Shown in pieces: positions 1 to 8,343 of a DNA stretch of 64,000 nt; position 1 is the first letter of the stretch; every line of letters begins with the position of its first letter. Made by a program: the position numbers and the translations under genes. This stretch comes from Streptomyces sp. NBC_01317 (GTDB lineage: Bacteria > Actinomycetota > Actinomycetes > Streptomycetales > Streptomycetaceae), in the NCBI RefSeq assembly GCF_035961655.1, contig NZ_CP108393.1:1488001-1552000 (forward strand), given 5' to 3'. The notes below the pieces were generated by a model. That model searched no databases. It saw only the letters and a program-made list of their open reading frames with translations, and was not told where the DNA came from.

Positions 1-266
1 TCGACCTCGAGGAGCATCGCGGGTACTGCGGCGTCCGGGGCGCGCATCGTCAGGTCGGCGTACTGGGTGTACCCGTACGGGAGTTTGTGGGCGATCTCCG
101 TCTGCCAGGACAGCGGGGTCCCGCACCCGGCCCCGGTGAGGACCGAGGCGGTCATCGTCACGCCACCTGGTCCTACGGGAAAGCGATCCTCAAGGGCGAG
201 CGGCACATCGTCTGGCGCCGCGTCGGCACCCACGACATCCTCACCGGCCCCTGACTCGTTCGGCAT
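1..266 (-). CDS. Partial gene, possible replication-relaxation-like protein
   Basis: An open frame runs from an ATG at 266 off the left edge, so about 88 residues are visible. It begins MPNESGAGEDVVG and reaches WQTEIAHKL and MRAPDAAVPAMLLEVD. The block in which a conserved Trp-Gln precedes an ADxxxRAPxxxVPxxLxEVD stretch resembles proteins annotated in Streptomyces as replication-relaxation family, which often lie on mobile or accessory DNA. That identity rests on recollection of the family and is tentative. Codon use is typical Streptomyces coding. ATG codons at 155 and 266 are both in frame; the longer one keeps good codon bias upstream. It is convergent with nothing visible and lies just beyond the 3' end of the 2H-phosphoesterase pseudogene. 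Confidence 0.45.
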   Translation of the reverse strand, partial: MPNESGAGEDVVGADAAPDDVPLALEDRFPVGPGGVTMTASVLTGAGCGTPLSWQTEIAHKLPYGYTQYADLTMRAPDAAVPAMLLEV

Positions 267-286
267 GCGGTCGTACGGACCGTACG

Positions 287-907
287 TCAGCGGCCGCCGT
301 GGAGCGGCACGTCCGCGAGGTGGTTCCAGGTGATGAACTGCCGGTCGTGCGACTGCGCGACCAGCGACATCCTCTCCGCCCGCAGCACCACCGGCTCACC
401 CGGCGGATCCAGATCCGGCATCGCCGCCTTCATCGCTCTGCGGTCGGCACGCTCCTCACCCGCCACGCCGTACGCCAGAGACAGATGCGGGTAGTAGACG
501 CTGGGGATCGTGGGGAAACGGGCGCCGGTGACCTCGGCGTCGATTCTGGTGGTCAGCTCCCACAGGCGGCGGGCCGGCGCCCCGGCACGGGCGGTGCACT
601 CCACCCCGAGCCGGCTGATCGTCGGACGGTCGAGGACCAGGTCGAAAGGCTCGATGTCCGCGGCCTCCTGGCGGACCCGTTCGGTGATCGCGCCGATCTC
701 CCCCGCCTCGTACCTCTCCACCGGACCACCGTGCATGACCGTCGCGTGCACCCAGCGCGCTTCCACCGGAGCAACCCCGGCCCGATGGGTGATCTCCCGG
801 TACGGGACGACCAACCGCTCCTGCACAACCGCCGGGTCGAACAGCACATGCCAGTGCAGATCGGCCCGCCCCGCCGGCCACCCGTACGCCCGCCGCTCCG
901 CTTCTAA
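287..907 (-). pseudogene. 2H phosphoesterase (2'-5' RNA ligase family), 3' part, cut by IS5-family insertion
   Basis: The frame encodes about 206 residues with the two H-x-T/S motifs of the 2H phosphoesterase superfamily: HATVMH and, about 100 residues later, HLSLAYG. The family hydrolyses or ligates 2',5' phosphodiester and cyclic phosphate ends. The open frame appears to start inside the insertion sequence at 1012, but that start belongs to the element. If the element and one copy of the TAA duplication are removed, the reading frame continues without a gap into the six codons at 1943-1960, giving a start VDDFFLEAERRAYGW. The gene is therefore interrupted after its fifth or sixth codon and probably silent, although the body is intact and shows no other lesion. 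Confidence 0.75.
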
Positions 908-1942
908 CGAGTTGGTGCGTGATAGCAGGTGGGGTGTCATGTCCGACCGGTGGAATGATCCGTCTGTGGCGATCATGGTCAATCGGGTGGTGCTGGCGCA
1001 TCGGCTGTTCACGGGGATCTCTCGGCGTCATCTCGCGCGCCTGGTAGAGGAGTTGGCGGTGCCGTGGCAGGCAGGTGTCGAGGGCCGCCGTCATGCCGCG
1101 CGAGGCGGGGCCAGGAAGCGGGCTGCGGGAGCCGGCGCCCGCCACCAACTGGTCTTCGTCGACCGGCTGGTGGTTACGTTGATCCATCTGCGGCACGACC
1201 TGCCGCACTCGGTGCTGGGGCTGCTGTTCGGCGTTGACCGTTCCACCACTACCCGCGCGATCGGGGAGATGCGTCGGCTCCTGGCGGAGCGGGGATGCGC
1301 GGTCCCCGGCACCCCTGGCTTGCGTCTTCGGACGCTGCCGGATGTGTTCGCCTACGCCCAGGCCGAAGGCGTCGAGCTGCGGCTGGATGCCACCGAGATC
1401 CAGGTCCGGCGGCCGCCGGCCGGACGTGGTGGCCGGCGCGCGTTCGTCTCCGGGAAAAAGAAGCAGAACACGATGAAGGCCACCGTCATCGCCGACCACC
1501 ACGGTCGCACCTTATGGACCGATGCACTCCGGCCTGGACATATGCACGATGCCACGGCCGCCCGCAACGAGGGCATCGCCATCTGCTTCCAGCACTTTCC
1601 CGACGTCGAGGTCCTCCTGGACGACGGCTACCTCGGCCCGAGCCGCGACCACCGCGGGCAAGCGATCACACCGCCCCGGAAACCGCGGCCGGGAGCACTG
1701 CCCGGCAGAGTCGAACAGTGGGAACGTGACCGCCACGGGCACTCATCCGACCGCATCACCGTCGAGCACGCCCTCGCCGACCACAAACGCTGGAAGCAAC
1801 TGACACGCTGGACCCACCGACGCGACCGCCTCCCCGACACCTACCGGGCCATCGCCGGCCTCGTCTCCGACCGCAGCACCACAGCCTGACATCAGACCAC
1901 GCTAGGCCAAACACGCCCCACCCGCTATCACGCACCAACTCG
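908..1942 (+). mobile_element. Complete IS5-family insertion sequence, 1035 bp
   Basis: The element has 30-bp terminal inverted repeats at 908-937 and 1913-1942 that match at 28 of 30 positions, each beginning cgagttggtgcgtgatagc. A TAA trinucleotide flanks both ends (905-907 and 1943-1945), consistent with a 3-bp target duplication. One transposase gene fills the element. Intact ends, an intact open frame and a clean target duplication suggest a recent insertion. Confidence 0.92.
939..1889 (+). CDS. IS5-family DDE transposase
   Basis: This 316-residue protein catalyses cut-and-paste movement of the surrounding element. The N-terminal third (about residues 1-110) is helical and likely DNA-binding. 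A DDE endonuclease domain follows: the first Asp is in LRLDATEIQV, the second in VLLDDGYLGPS and the Glu in ITVEHALADHKRWK. The length and motif set fit the IS5 group related to the DDE_Tnp_4/HARBI-type domain. The open frame extends upstream to 510, outside the element, so the ATG at 939, just inside the left inverted repeat, is taken as the start; an ATG about 12 codons later is an alternative. No frameshift was seen, so the enzyme is probably active. Confidence 0.9.
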   Translation: MSDRWNDPSVAIMVNRVVLAHRLFTGISRRHLARLVEELAVPWQAGVEGRRHAARGGARKRAAGAGARHQLVFVDRLVVTLIHLRHDLPHSVLGLLFGVDRSTTTRAIGEMRRLLAERGCAVPGTPGLRLRTLPDVFAYAQAEGVELRLDATEIQVRRPPAGRGGRRAFVSGKKKQNTMKATVIADHHGRTLWTDALRPGHMHDATAARNEGIAICFQHFPDVEVLLDDGYLGPSRDHRGQAITPPRKPRPGALPGRVEQWERDRHGHSSDRITVEHALADHKRWKQLTRWTHRRDRLPDTYRAIAGLVSDRSTTA

Positions 1943-1960
1943 TAAGAAGAAATCATCCAC
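1943..1960 (-). pseudogene. 5' fragment of the interrupted 2H phosphoesterase gene
   Basis: Reading right to left, GGAGG at about 1970 precedes a GTG at 1960 that opens GTG-GAT-GAT-TTC-TTC-TTA. These codons join in frame to GAA-GCG-GAG at 904 once the insertion sequence is removed. The first residues would be VDDFFL. The TTA codon here is also the target site of the element. Confidence 0.6.
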
Positions 1961-2175
1961 GAACAGCACCCTCCGAACAACGCGATACCGAAAGGCTACC
2001 GAGCAGCTACAGCCCCTCGGCTCTCCCGACGCGACCGGCACCCGGGAGCGCCGCAGGCAGCCAGGGGCCTGTTGCCCTCCCACACCCGGACGGGTCGGCT
2101 CCGTAGTGAGCGCGGCCACCCGGCCCGTACGCGCCGATCTCCGTCATCAGCGCCGCACCCCCGTGCAGCACAGGC

Positions 2176-2205
2176 GTACCCCCGGCGCGGCCACGCCGGG
2201 GGTAC
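2176..2205. terminator. Hairpin terminator downstream of the lamin-tail gene
   Basis: A perfect 12-bp stem (gtacccccggcg with its complement) closes a 6-base loop. It lies 17 bases beyond the stop codon of the minus-strand gene at 2223. There is no U-tract, as is usual for Streptomyces terminators. The remaining DNA between 1961 and 2175 shows no gene. Confidence 0.75.
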
Positions 2206-2222
2206 GTCAGTCAGCGTGTGGG

Positions 2223-2693
2223 TCAGCGGTGGTTGCCGCGGCCCCAGGACTCGGAGTCGACGGTACGGCCGCGGTCGTTGCGCGGGGTCGCGGTGTCGGC
2301 CCGGTTGGACCAGATGCGGGAACGGCGGTCCTGGTAGACATCGGTGCGGGTGTCGTTGCCGACACCGGTGTGGACGCGGACGCTGGAGCGTCCGGCCAGG
2401 CGCAGGTTGTCGAAGCGGTAGCGGTTGCCGTCACTGTCGGACAAGGTCCAGCCGTCCAGGTTGGCGGCGCGGCGGGTGGTGTTGGTGACCTCGACCCACT
2501 CGCCGTTCAGGGAGCGGTTCGACCCGTTGTCGCGGCCGGGACTGTCGTACTGGATCTCCCCGAGGACCACTCTGGAGCGCGGCGCCGCCCGGTGCGTGCC
2601 TACCGCGGACGCCGGCAGGGCCGCGGCCCCGACCATGGCGCCCGCGGCGAGAACCAGAGCTGCCGTGCGGCGGGCGGTTGTGGAAGTGGACAT
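2223..2693 (-). CDS. Secreted lamin-tail domain protein
   Basis: This 156-residue protein has an N-terminal signal peptide: MSTSTTARR, a hydrophobic stretch (ALVLAAGAMVGAAAL) and a PASA-like cleavage region near residue 31. The remainder forms one lamin-tail domain: VVLGEIQYDSPG, then GEWVEVTNTTRRAANLDGW, and YRFDNLRLAGRSSVRVHTG. Such domains are beta-sandwich modules on extracellular bacterial proteins, and in Streptomyces they often stand alone as here. A substrate or partner is not known. It is a monocistronic gene with a hairpin just downstream. The C-terminal run TATPRNDRGRTVDSESWG is typical of the family end. Confidence 0.85.
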   Translation of the reverse strand: MSTSTTARRTAALVLAAGAMVGAAALPASAVGTHRAAPRSRVVLGEIQYDSPGRDNGSNRSLNGEWVEVTNTTRRAANLDGWTLSDSDGNRYRFDNLRLAGRSSVRVHTGVGNDTRTDVYQDRRSRIWSNRADTATPRNDRGRTVDSESWGRGNHR

Positions 2694-3167
2694 GATGCCC
2701 CCTCAAAGTGGGCGCCTGCGGGACCCCCTGACGGGCCCGCGTGACGCCGGACTCCCCCGGCCCTGTTCGGCCGAGAACACGACCATGACGCAGTCACCAC
2801 CCGCACAACCGGAACATCAGATTCGCGTTGCCAAACACGGACATACCCATAACTCTCCGCCGTATACGGCAACCATACGCCAACCTGTCGCATACATGAC
2901 CATCACGGTCCGCATCCACCCGCATCACGACTGGAGATCGTGGTCGCGCCCCTGGGCGGGCCACCCCGACACCCACCCCACACGCCACCACGCCAGCGGA
3001 AGCGATTCGTGTAACAGCGGGACGGCCTGTGCTCGTTCAGTGGCGGGTGAATCAGGCGGAGTGCGGGGCGACCGGCGTACGGAACGCGACGAGAGATACT
3101 CGACAGGCAGACCCTCGTCACCGCGCCCTGAGCAGCTGATCAGCACCTCCCGCACGCCGGGGAACCT
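2694..3167. other. Intergenic stretch, no gene recognised
   Basis: About 470 bases without a convincing coding frame. Codon bias is absent in all six frames, and the open frames here lack start sites with ribosome-binding sequences. It includes the promoter side of the lamin-tail gene (2694-2800). No repeats or RNA genes were recognised. Confidence 0.5.
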
Positions 3168-3194
3168 GTCTCCGGCCGTTGGGCGGCCGGAGAC
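3168..3194. terminator. Hairpin terminator downstream of glgX
   Basis: An 11-bp perfect stem (gtctccggccg and its complement) with a 5-base loop sits 34 bases beyond the glgX stop codon. Confidence 0.7.
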
Positions 3195-3227
3195 GGGCAG
3201 GGGCCGGATGGCGGCTGTGCTGTGGGC

Positions 3228-5342
3228 TCAGGTGATGCGGGGGGTCTGTAGTATCCGCAGGCTGTGGGCGGGGAGGGTAAGTGCGGTATCCGCCGCCAGG
3301 GCGCCGGTCTCCGCGGTGAGGGGTTCCGTGGTGTCCACGACGGTGGTCCATTTCTCCCCGAAGGCCGCTGCGGGGAGATGGAATTCCACGGGTTCGTGGT
3401 GGGCGTTGAAGAGCAGAAGGAAGGAGTCGTCGGGGGCGGCGCCGCGTTCGGTGCGTTCGATGTCGCTGTCGCCGCCCAGGAAGACGGCCAGCGCGTGGGC
3501 GTCGCCGCGCTGCAAGTCCTCCTGGTTCATGAGCTGTGCGTCCGGGCGCAGCCAGGCGATGTCGGCGCGTTCGGCGGGGATGGTGTCGCTGGGGCCGTGT
3601 AGGAACCGGCGGCGGCGGAGAAGCGGGTGCTTGCCGCGCAGTCGCAGGAGGTGGGCGGTGAAGTCGCGCAGTTGCCGCTGATCTTCGTTCAGGTCCCAGT
3701 GCATCCAGGCGGTTTCGTTGTCCTGGCAGTAGACGTTGTTGTTGCCGCCCTGGGTGCGGCCGGTCTCGTCGCCGTGGGCGATCATGGGTACGCCCTGCGA
3801 GATGAGCAGGGTGGTGAGGATGTTGCGCTGCTGGCGCAGCCGCAGTTTTTGAATGCCGGGGTCGTCGGTCGGTCCTTCGGTGCCGCAGTTGAAGGAGTGG
3901 TTGTTGCTTTCCCCGTCGGCCCCGTCCTCACCGTTGGCGTCGTTGTGCCGTTCCGTGTAGGAGACGAGGTCGCGGAGCGTGAATCCGTCGTGGGCGGTGA
4001 CGAAGTTGATGCTGGCCCGGGGTCTGCGGCTGTGGTGCTGGTAGAGGTCCGGGGAGCCGGTGATACGGGCCGCGAACTCGCCGAGCGTGCCCTGGTCTCC
4101 GCGCCAGAAGCCGCGCACGTTGTCGCGGTACTTGCCGTTCCACTCGCTCCACAGGGCGGGGAAGTTGCCGACCTGGTAGCCGTCGTCGCCGATGTCCCAG
4201 GGCTCGGCGATCAGTTTGACCGTGCCAATGACAGGGTCCTGCTGCACTATGTCGAGGAACGCCGAGAGCCGGTCCACTTCGTGGAACTGCCGGAGCAGGG
4301 TGGACGCGAGGTCGAAGCGGAAGCCGTCGACGTGCATTTCGGTGACCCAGTACCGCAACGAGTCCATGATCATTTGCAGGACGTGCGGGTGCCGCATGAG
4401 CAGGCTGTTGCCCGTGCCGGTGGTGTCGAAGTAGTGGCTCGGGTCGTCGTCCACCAGACGGTAGTACGACCGGTTGTCGATGCCCCGGTAGGACAGGGTC
4501 GGGCCCTGTTCATTGCCCTCGGCGGTGTGGTTGTAGACCACGTCCAGGATCACCTCCAGGCCTGCCGCGTGCAGGGCCTTGACCATGGCCTTGAACTCGT
4601 CGACCTGCTGGCCGCGCGTGCCGGTGGCGGCGTACGCGTTGTGCGGGGCGAAGTAGCCGATGGTGTTGTAGCCCCAGTAGTTCGACAGGCCCCGGTCGAC
4701 CAGGAAGCCGTCCTGGGTGAACTGGTGCACCGGCATCAGTTCGACCGTGGTCACCCCGAGGTCGAGCAGGTGCGTGATGACGGCGGGGTGGGCCATGCCG
4801 GCGTACGTACCGCGCAGTTCGTCGGGTACTTCGGGATGCAGTTGGGTCATGCCCTTGACGTGAGTCTCGTAGATCACCGACTCGTGATACGAGCGCTTGG
4901 GCGGCAGGTCGCCGGACCAGTCGAACGAACTGGGATCGGTGACCACGCCCAGCATGCCGTGCCCGAGCGAGTCGCGGTCGTCGGGAACGCCTGGATCGTC
5001 GAGGCGGTGGCCGCACAGCGAAGGATCCCCGTCGATCTGCCCGTCGATGGCCTTGGCATAGGGGTCCAGCAGAAGCTTGGCCGGGTTGCAGCGCAGCCCG
5101 TTCGCCGGGTCGAAAGGCCCGTGGACCCGGTACCCGTACCGCTGGCCGGGGCCGACACCGGGCAGATAGCCGTGCCAGACCGACCCGTCGACCTCGGGCA
5201 GCGCTATGCGGTGCTCCGCCCCGTCGTCGTCGACCAGACACAGCTCCACGTTCTCCGCGACTTCCGAGAAAAGAGCGAAGTTGGTGCCGGCGCCGTCGTA
5301 CTGGGCGCCCAGAGGGTAGGCGCGACCGCTTTGAACATCCAT
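3228..5342 (-). CDS. glgX: Glycogen debranching enzyme GlgX (isoamylase type)
   Basis: This 704-residue cytoplasmic GH13 enzyme hydrolyses alpha-1,6 branches of phosphorylase-limit glycogen. An N-terminal CBM48 module (about residues 1-150) contains YPLGAQYDGAGTNFALFSE and YGYRVHGPFDP. The catalytic barrel follows, with the nucleophile Asp in DGFRFDLAS (near 340), the acid/base Glu in LIAEPWDIG (near 380) and the third carboxylate in FVTAHDGFTL (near 450). NNNVYCQDNETAWMHW is also typical of the family. The frame is open to an ATG at 5381, but the family begins MxVxxGxAYPLGA, so the ATG at 5342 is preferred; its ribosome-binding site is poor. It is transcribed alone with a hairpin downstream. 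Confidence 0.93.
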   Translation of the reverse strand: MDVQSGRAYPLGAQYDGAGTNFALFSEVAENVELCLVDDDGAEHRIALPEVDGSVWHGYLPGVGPGQRYGYRVHGPFDPANGLRCNPAKLLLDPYAKAIDGQIDGDPSLCGHRLDDPGVPDDRDSLGHGMLGVVTDPSSFDWSGDLPPKRSYHESVIYETHVKGMTQLHPEVPDELRGTYAGMAHPAVITHLLDLGVTTVELMPVHQFTQDGFLVDRGLSNYWGYNTIGYFAPHNAYAATGTRGQQVDEFKAMVKALHAAGLEVILDVVYNHTAEGNEQGPTLSYRGIDNRSYYRLVDDDPSHYFDTTGTGNSLLMRHPHVLQMIMDSLRYWVTEMHVDGFRFDLASTLLRQFHEVDRLSAFLDIVQQDPVIGTVKLIAEPWDIGDDGYQVGNFPALWSEWNGKYRDNVRGFWRGDQGTLGEFAARITGSPDLYQHHSRRPRASINFVTAHDGFTLRDLVSYTERHNDANGEDGADGESNNHSFNCGTEGPTDDPGIQKLRLRQQRNILTTLLISQGVPMIAHGDETGRTQGGNNNVYCQDNETAWMHWDLNEDQRQLRDFTAHLLRLRGKHPLLRRRRFLHGPSDTIPAERADIAWLRPDAQLMNQEDLQRGDAHALAVFLGGDSDIERTERGAAPDDSFLLLFNAHHEPVEFHLPAAAFGEKWTTVVDTTEPLTAETGALAADTALTLPAHSLRILQTPRIT

Positions 5343-5429
5343 GAGTGGGGTCTGCCCCGGTGTCCCGGCCTCACACAGCACGATTCGTCATCCGCCGGCG
5401 GGCAGCGTCGGACGCCCTCGCCGGGGTGT

Positions 5430-7133
5430 TCAGCAGACGGTGAGCAGGCCGTTCTCGCGAACGACGTCCAGGGACAGCGTGCGGTAGCCGACGGTTTCGA
5501 ACAGCACGGTCAGACGTTGGTCCTCCTCGCTCATCACCGAGCCTTCCCCCCAGTGCTTGTGCCGGACCAGGGTGCCGGGCTGGTAGGGGTGCTGCCCGCC
5601 GGCCGGCGAAGAGTCGCGGGGCTCGGGCAGCGGGCCTCCGGTGCCGGACAGTACCGCCGGGCCGCCGCCTCCCCCCTGCTGGGCCAGCTCGGCCGCCTCG
5701 CACCGGTCACAGGATCCGCATCCTTCGGTCTTGTCCTGGATCTGGCCGAAGTAGCCGAGCAGGAATCGGCGGCGGCAGCCGGTGGTCTCCGCGTAGCCCC
5801 GCATCATGTCCACCCGTGATCGTTCCAGCTGCTGCTGGGCGTCGCCGAGTTCGACAGCTTGCCGCGCGGCGCGAGCCGCGGTCTTGTCGCCGGTCGGCTC
5901 CAGGTCGCCGTCGTCGGTGGTGCGGACGGCGTCGACCTGTTCCAGGAGGTTGACGACCGCGGTCAGCCGGCTGGCTGTCAGGTGGGTCTCGTCCCGAAGA
6001 TCGCTGGGGTGTACGGGCCCGTCGTGGTTCTCCAGGGTGCTTGCCACCTGGGTGACGGTGTCCGGGTCCGGGCGGCCTGCCGCGAAGAAGCGCTGCATGC
6101 CGAGATCCTGCGGCCGGTAGGCGAGGATCGCGCGCGAGGGCTCGCCGTCACGTCCGGCCCGGCCGATCTCCTGGTAATAGGCGTCAAGGGACCCGGGGAC
6201 GGAGGCATGGAGGACGAAGCGCACGTCCGGCTTGTCGATCCCCATCCCGAAGGCGGAGGTCGCCACGACCACGTCGAGCGAGCCCGCCATGAACCGGTCG
6301 TGCACCGCGCCGCGTTCGGCGCCGGGAAGCCCGGCGTGGTACGCCGCCACATCCAGCCCCAGCGCACCGAGTTCGTCCGCGTACTCCTCGGCCTCCCGGC
6401 GCGTCGCCGCGTAGACCAGGCCTGGCTTGGGCTCTGCCGCCGCCCGTTCAATCACCGCCCGCTTCTTGACCGCGGCGTCCCGGAAGGGGATGACCTCCAG
6501 ATGGATGTTGGGACGGTCGAAACCGGTGACGACCTCGTGCACGTCGCGCATGCCGAGCTGGGCGACGATGTCAGCCCGCACAGGGGCGGCGGCACTCGCG
6601 GTCAAGGCGAGTACGGGAGGCCGCCCCAACCTGTCGATGACCTGCCCCAGGCGCAGGTATTCAGGACGAAAGTCATGGCCCCAGGACGACACGCACTGCG
6701 CCTCGTCCACCACGAACAGAGCCGGCCTCGCCGCCGCGAGCTGCTCTATCACCTCGTCCTTCACCAGCTGTTCCGGCGCCAAGAAGAGGAAGTCGACACC
6801 GCCCGCACTGATCCGGTCCCACACCGCCGCGTTCTGACTGCCGCTCTGCGTCGAGTTCACCGCGGCCGCGTCCGGGCCCGACCGGGCCAGCAGCCCCTGC
6901 ACCTGGTCCCGCTGAAGGGCGATCAGGGGCGACACCACGAGGGTCGGACCCGGCATCAGCAGACCGGGAACCTGGTAGACGGCCGACTTGCCCGCGCCGG
7001 TGGGCATCACCACCAGCGTGTCCCGCCGCTCCATCACCGCTTCCATCGCAAGCAACTGCTCCGGGCGCAAACGCTCCCAGCCGAATACCTCCCGCGCGCT
7101 GCGCTGCAGACGCCGCGATGACGCAGTAACCAT
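5430..7133 (-). CDS. recQ: RecQ-family ATP-dependent DNA helicase
   Basis: This 567-residue protein is a 3'-5' DNA helicase of superfamily 2 acting in recombination and repair. Motifs in order are Walker A MPTGAGKS (about residue 43), SPLIALQRDQV, the Walker B box DEAQC (about 144), ALTASA, FDRPNIHLEV, the helicase C domain with AYHAGLPGAER and ATSAFGMGIDKPDVRFV, and QEIGRAGRDGEPS. A zinc-binding part contains CRRRFLLGYFGQ and CGSCDRC. The C-terminus, HKHWGEGSVMSEEDQRLTVLFETVGY, replaces the usual HRDC. The open frame continues upstream to 7493 through a CRISPR repeat, so the ATG at 7133 preceded by GAGGAG is taken as the true start. Confidence 0.9.
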   Translation of the reverse strand: MVTASSRRLQRSAREVFGWERLRPEQLLAMEAVMERRDTLVVMPTGAGKSAVYQVPGLLMPGPTLVVSPLIALQRDQVQGLLARSGPDAAAVNSTQSGSQNAAVWDRISAGGVDFLFLAPEQLVKDEVIEQLAAARPALFVVDEAQCVSSWGHDFRPEYLRLGQVIDRLGRPPVLALTASAAAPVRADIVAQLGMRDVHEVVTGFDRPNIHLEVIPFRDAAVKKRAVIERAAAEPKPGLVYAATRREAEEYADELGALGLDVAAYHAGLPGAERGAVHDRFMAGSLDVVVATSAFGMGIDKPDVRFVLHASVPGSLDAYYQEIGRAGRDGEPSRAILAYRPQDLGMQRFFAAGRPDPDTVTQVASTLENHDGPVHPSDLRDETHLTASRLTAVVNLLEQVDAVRTTDDGDLEPTGDKTAARAARQAVELGDAQQQLERSRVDMMRGYAETTGCRRRFLLGYFGQIQDKTEGCGSCDRCEAAELAQQGGGGGPAVLSGTGGPLPEPRDSSPAGGQHPYQPGTLVRHKHWGEGSVMSEEDQRLTVLFETVGYRTLSLDVVRENGLLTVC

Positions 7134-7424
7134 GATGCTCCTCGAACTCGGACCCGGGCGCAGACCGCGACAGCAGCCGCGGCTGACTTCCTGCTGCCCC
7201 CGCGACCACGCGTTAGCACCCCGCGAGCCGACCGGTCGGAATCCGTACCCGATGCCCGTTTCCCCGACGCTCCGCACCGCGGCCACCCGGCGGCACCGGG
7301 GGCCGCACCCGGGAGAAGGAGGCTTCCACACACTGTTCCGGGGCCCCTGCCTCCCTCGGAGCGCGCGTGGTGGAGAACATCGGCCCCCACGTCGCCGACT
7401 TCTACAGCAGCCCATCTGCCAGGC

Positions 7425-7514
7425 CGGAACACCCCCGCGCTGGCGGGGAGGACGGCACATCGGTGCGGCCGACCGGGACGTACGTCGGAACACCCCCGCG
7501 CTGGCGGGGAAGCC
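7425..7514 (-). CRISPR. Minimal type I-E CRISPR array, two repeats and one spacer
   Basis: Two 29-bp repeats lie at 7425-7453 and 7486-7514 around one 32-bp spacer (7454-7485). Read on the minus strand the repeat starts GTCCTCCCCGCCAGCGCGG, identical to the repeats of the array at 8593-8926. The repeat at 7486-7514, which would be leader-proximal, has a changed first four bases (GGCT for GTCC), as if the array was cut at 7510. No further repeat is found to the left and no cas gene lies in the window. Confidence 0.85.
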
Positions 7515-7642
7515 CGGCGATCACCGACTACGCCAAGGAGACGGGTCAGAACCGCCTGGAGGTGGCCATGGCCGTACGCAAGGCGGCCGTCGAGGCGACG
7601 GGCAGTCAGGGCTCCGACGGTGACGGGGGAAGCGATGGATGA
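7515..7642 (+). pseudogene. 3' end of an unidentified gene fused to the CRISPR repeat
   Basis: Immediately after the last repeat, a frame with strong Streptomyces codon bias reads PAITDYAKETGQNRLEVA and MAVRKAAVEATGSQGS to a TGA at 7640-7642. The stop overlaps the ATG of the next gene at 7635, as in an operon. There is no start codon with a ribosome-binding site, and upstream the frame runs through the CRISPR repeats. I read this as the last 40 or so codons of a gene whose 5' part was lost. The family is not recognised. Confidence 0.4.
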
Positions 7643-7946
7643 GCCGGAACAGCCCTCACCCTCTGGCGATGTGCCCGTGCGGTGGCCGTGGCCGCCCGAC
7701 CGCCTTCCGGTCCTACGCGTACGTATCGATGGCCGGTGGCTCCACTCCCAGGTGCTCGCCCGTGTGGCGTACCCGGACGGCCGGGCCGCGTTCCGGGTGA
7801 ATGTGACGCCGCCGCGCGGGGGTGGCGGGCACGAGCGGACGTACTACTGGCCCCAGGCGGGAAGCTGCGCCTGGCCTGGGTCCCGAGGACCCCGCCCCCA
7901 TAACCCAGGCCCAAGCCGACCTTCACAGCGGGCCCCTATGAACTGA
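7635..7946 (+). CDS. Small conserved protein, first of a small-gene/LexA-like cluster
   Basis: This 103-residue protein reads WPPDRLPVLRVRIDGRW, LARVAYPDGRAAFRVNV and ERTYYWPQAGSCAWPG. A short beta-rich module ending in a YxWPQ-type motif is common in Streptomyces small proteins encoded just before LexA-like winged-helix genes; this resemblance is from memory. No signal peptide or membrane segment is seen. The start overlaps the stop of the upstream fragment by eight bases. The Pro-rich tail after PGSRGPRP may be less reliable. Function unknown. Confidence 0.55.
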   Translation: MDEPEQPSPSGDVPVRWPWPPDRLPVLRVRIDGRWLHSQVLARVAYPDGRAAFRVNVTPPRGGGGHERTYYWPQAGSCAWPGSRGPRPHNPGPSRPSQRAPMN

Positions 7947-7973
7947 AAATCGAATGTGCGTTCTAATAAGGTC

Positions 7974-8171
7974 ATGGACTCCATCACCGTTCCCGAGGAT
8001 CTGGCGCAGGCCCGGCGCGCCTGGAGGGCCACGTACCAGGCGCTCGCCGCGACCTCCCGCCCGGCCGACAACACCCGGCTGCGCCGGCGATTGCTCCGTT
8101 TGTCGACCCGGATGGTCCGGCTGCGCCAGCAGGCCGGCTCCTCGGAGCGGGCCGGGGTGTGGGCGGCGTGA
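7974..8171 (+). CDS. Small helical protein coupled to LexA-like gene
   Basis: A 65-residue, Arg-rich, probably all-helical protein: [20 protein letters not shown], then [24 protein letters not shown] lies close ahead of the ATG at 7974. Its stop overlaps the GTG of the LexA-like gene (GTGA at 8168-8171), so translation is coupled. It may form a partner or connector for the winged-helix protein, but nothing in the sequence proves this. Confidence 0.65.
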   Translation: MDSITVPEDLAQARRAWRATYQALAATSRPADNTRLRRRLLRLSTRMVRLRQQAGSSERAGVWAA

Positions 8172-8343
8172 CGGGCGGGCCGACCGAGCGCCAGGAGCAG
8201 ATCCTGCGCGTGGTCCGAGCGTGGATCGCCGACCGGGAGGAGGGGCCGTCGATCCGTGAGATCGGCCGTGAGGTCGGCCTGTCGAGTACCAGCTCGGTCG
8301 CGTATCAGCTGCGCCGGATGGAGGAGCGCGGCCTGCTCGACGG
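8168..8343 (+). pseudogene. LexA-type winged-helix protein, 3' end lost
   Basis: About 58 residues are recognisable: [35 protein letters not shown] and [16 protein letters not shown]. This is the N-terminal DNA-binding domain of LexA, with the recognition helix at [12 protein letters not shown]. Normal homologues continue beyond ERGLL for a short tail or a peptidase domain. Here homology stops at about 8340, where the sequence becomes antisense to an unrelated truncated gene. The open frame continues through the CRISPR array to 9178, which is not credible as protein. Whether the truncated domain is still made and binds DNA is uncertain. Confidence 0.6.

Noticed and set aside
3627..5819. 730-codon plus-strand frame opposite glgX and recQ
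   Set aside because: Val/Gly/Ala-rich shadow of real minus-strand genes; no motifs, and it crosses the boundary between two genes.
7133..7493. N-terminal extension of RecQ to 7493
   Set aside because: It translates a CRISPR repeat and lacks family similarity; the ATG at 7133 has a ribosome-binding site.
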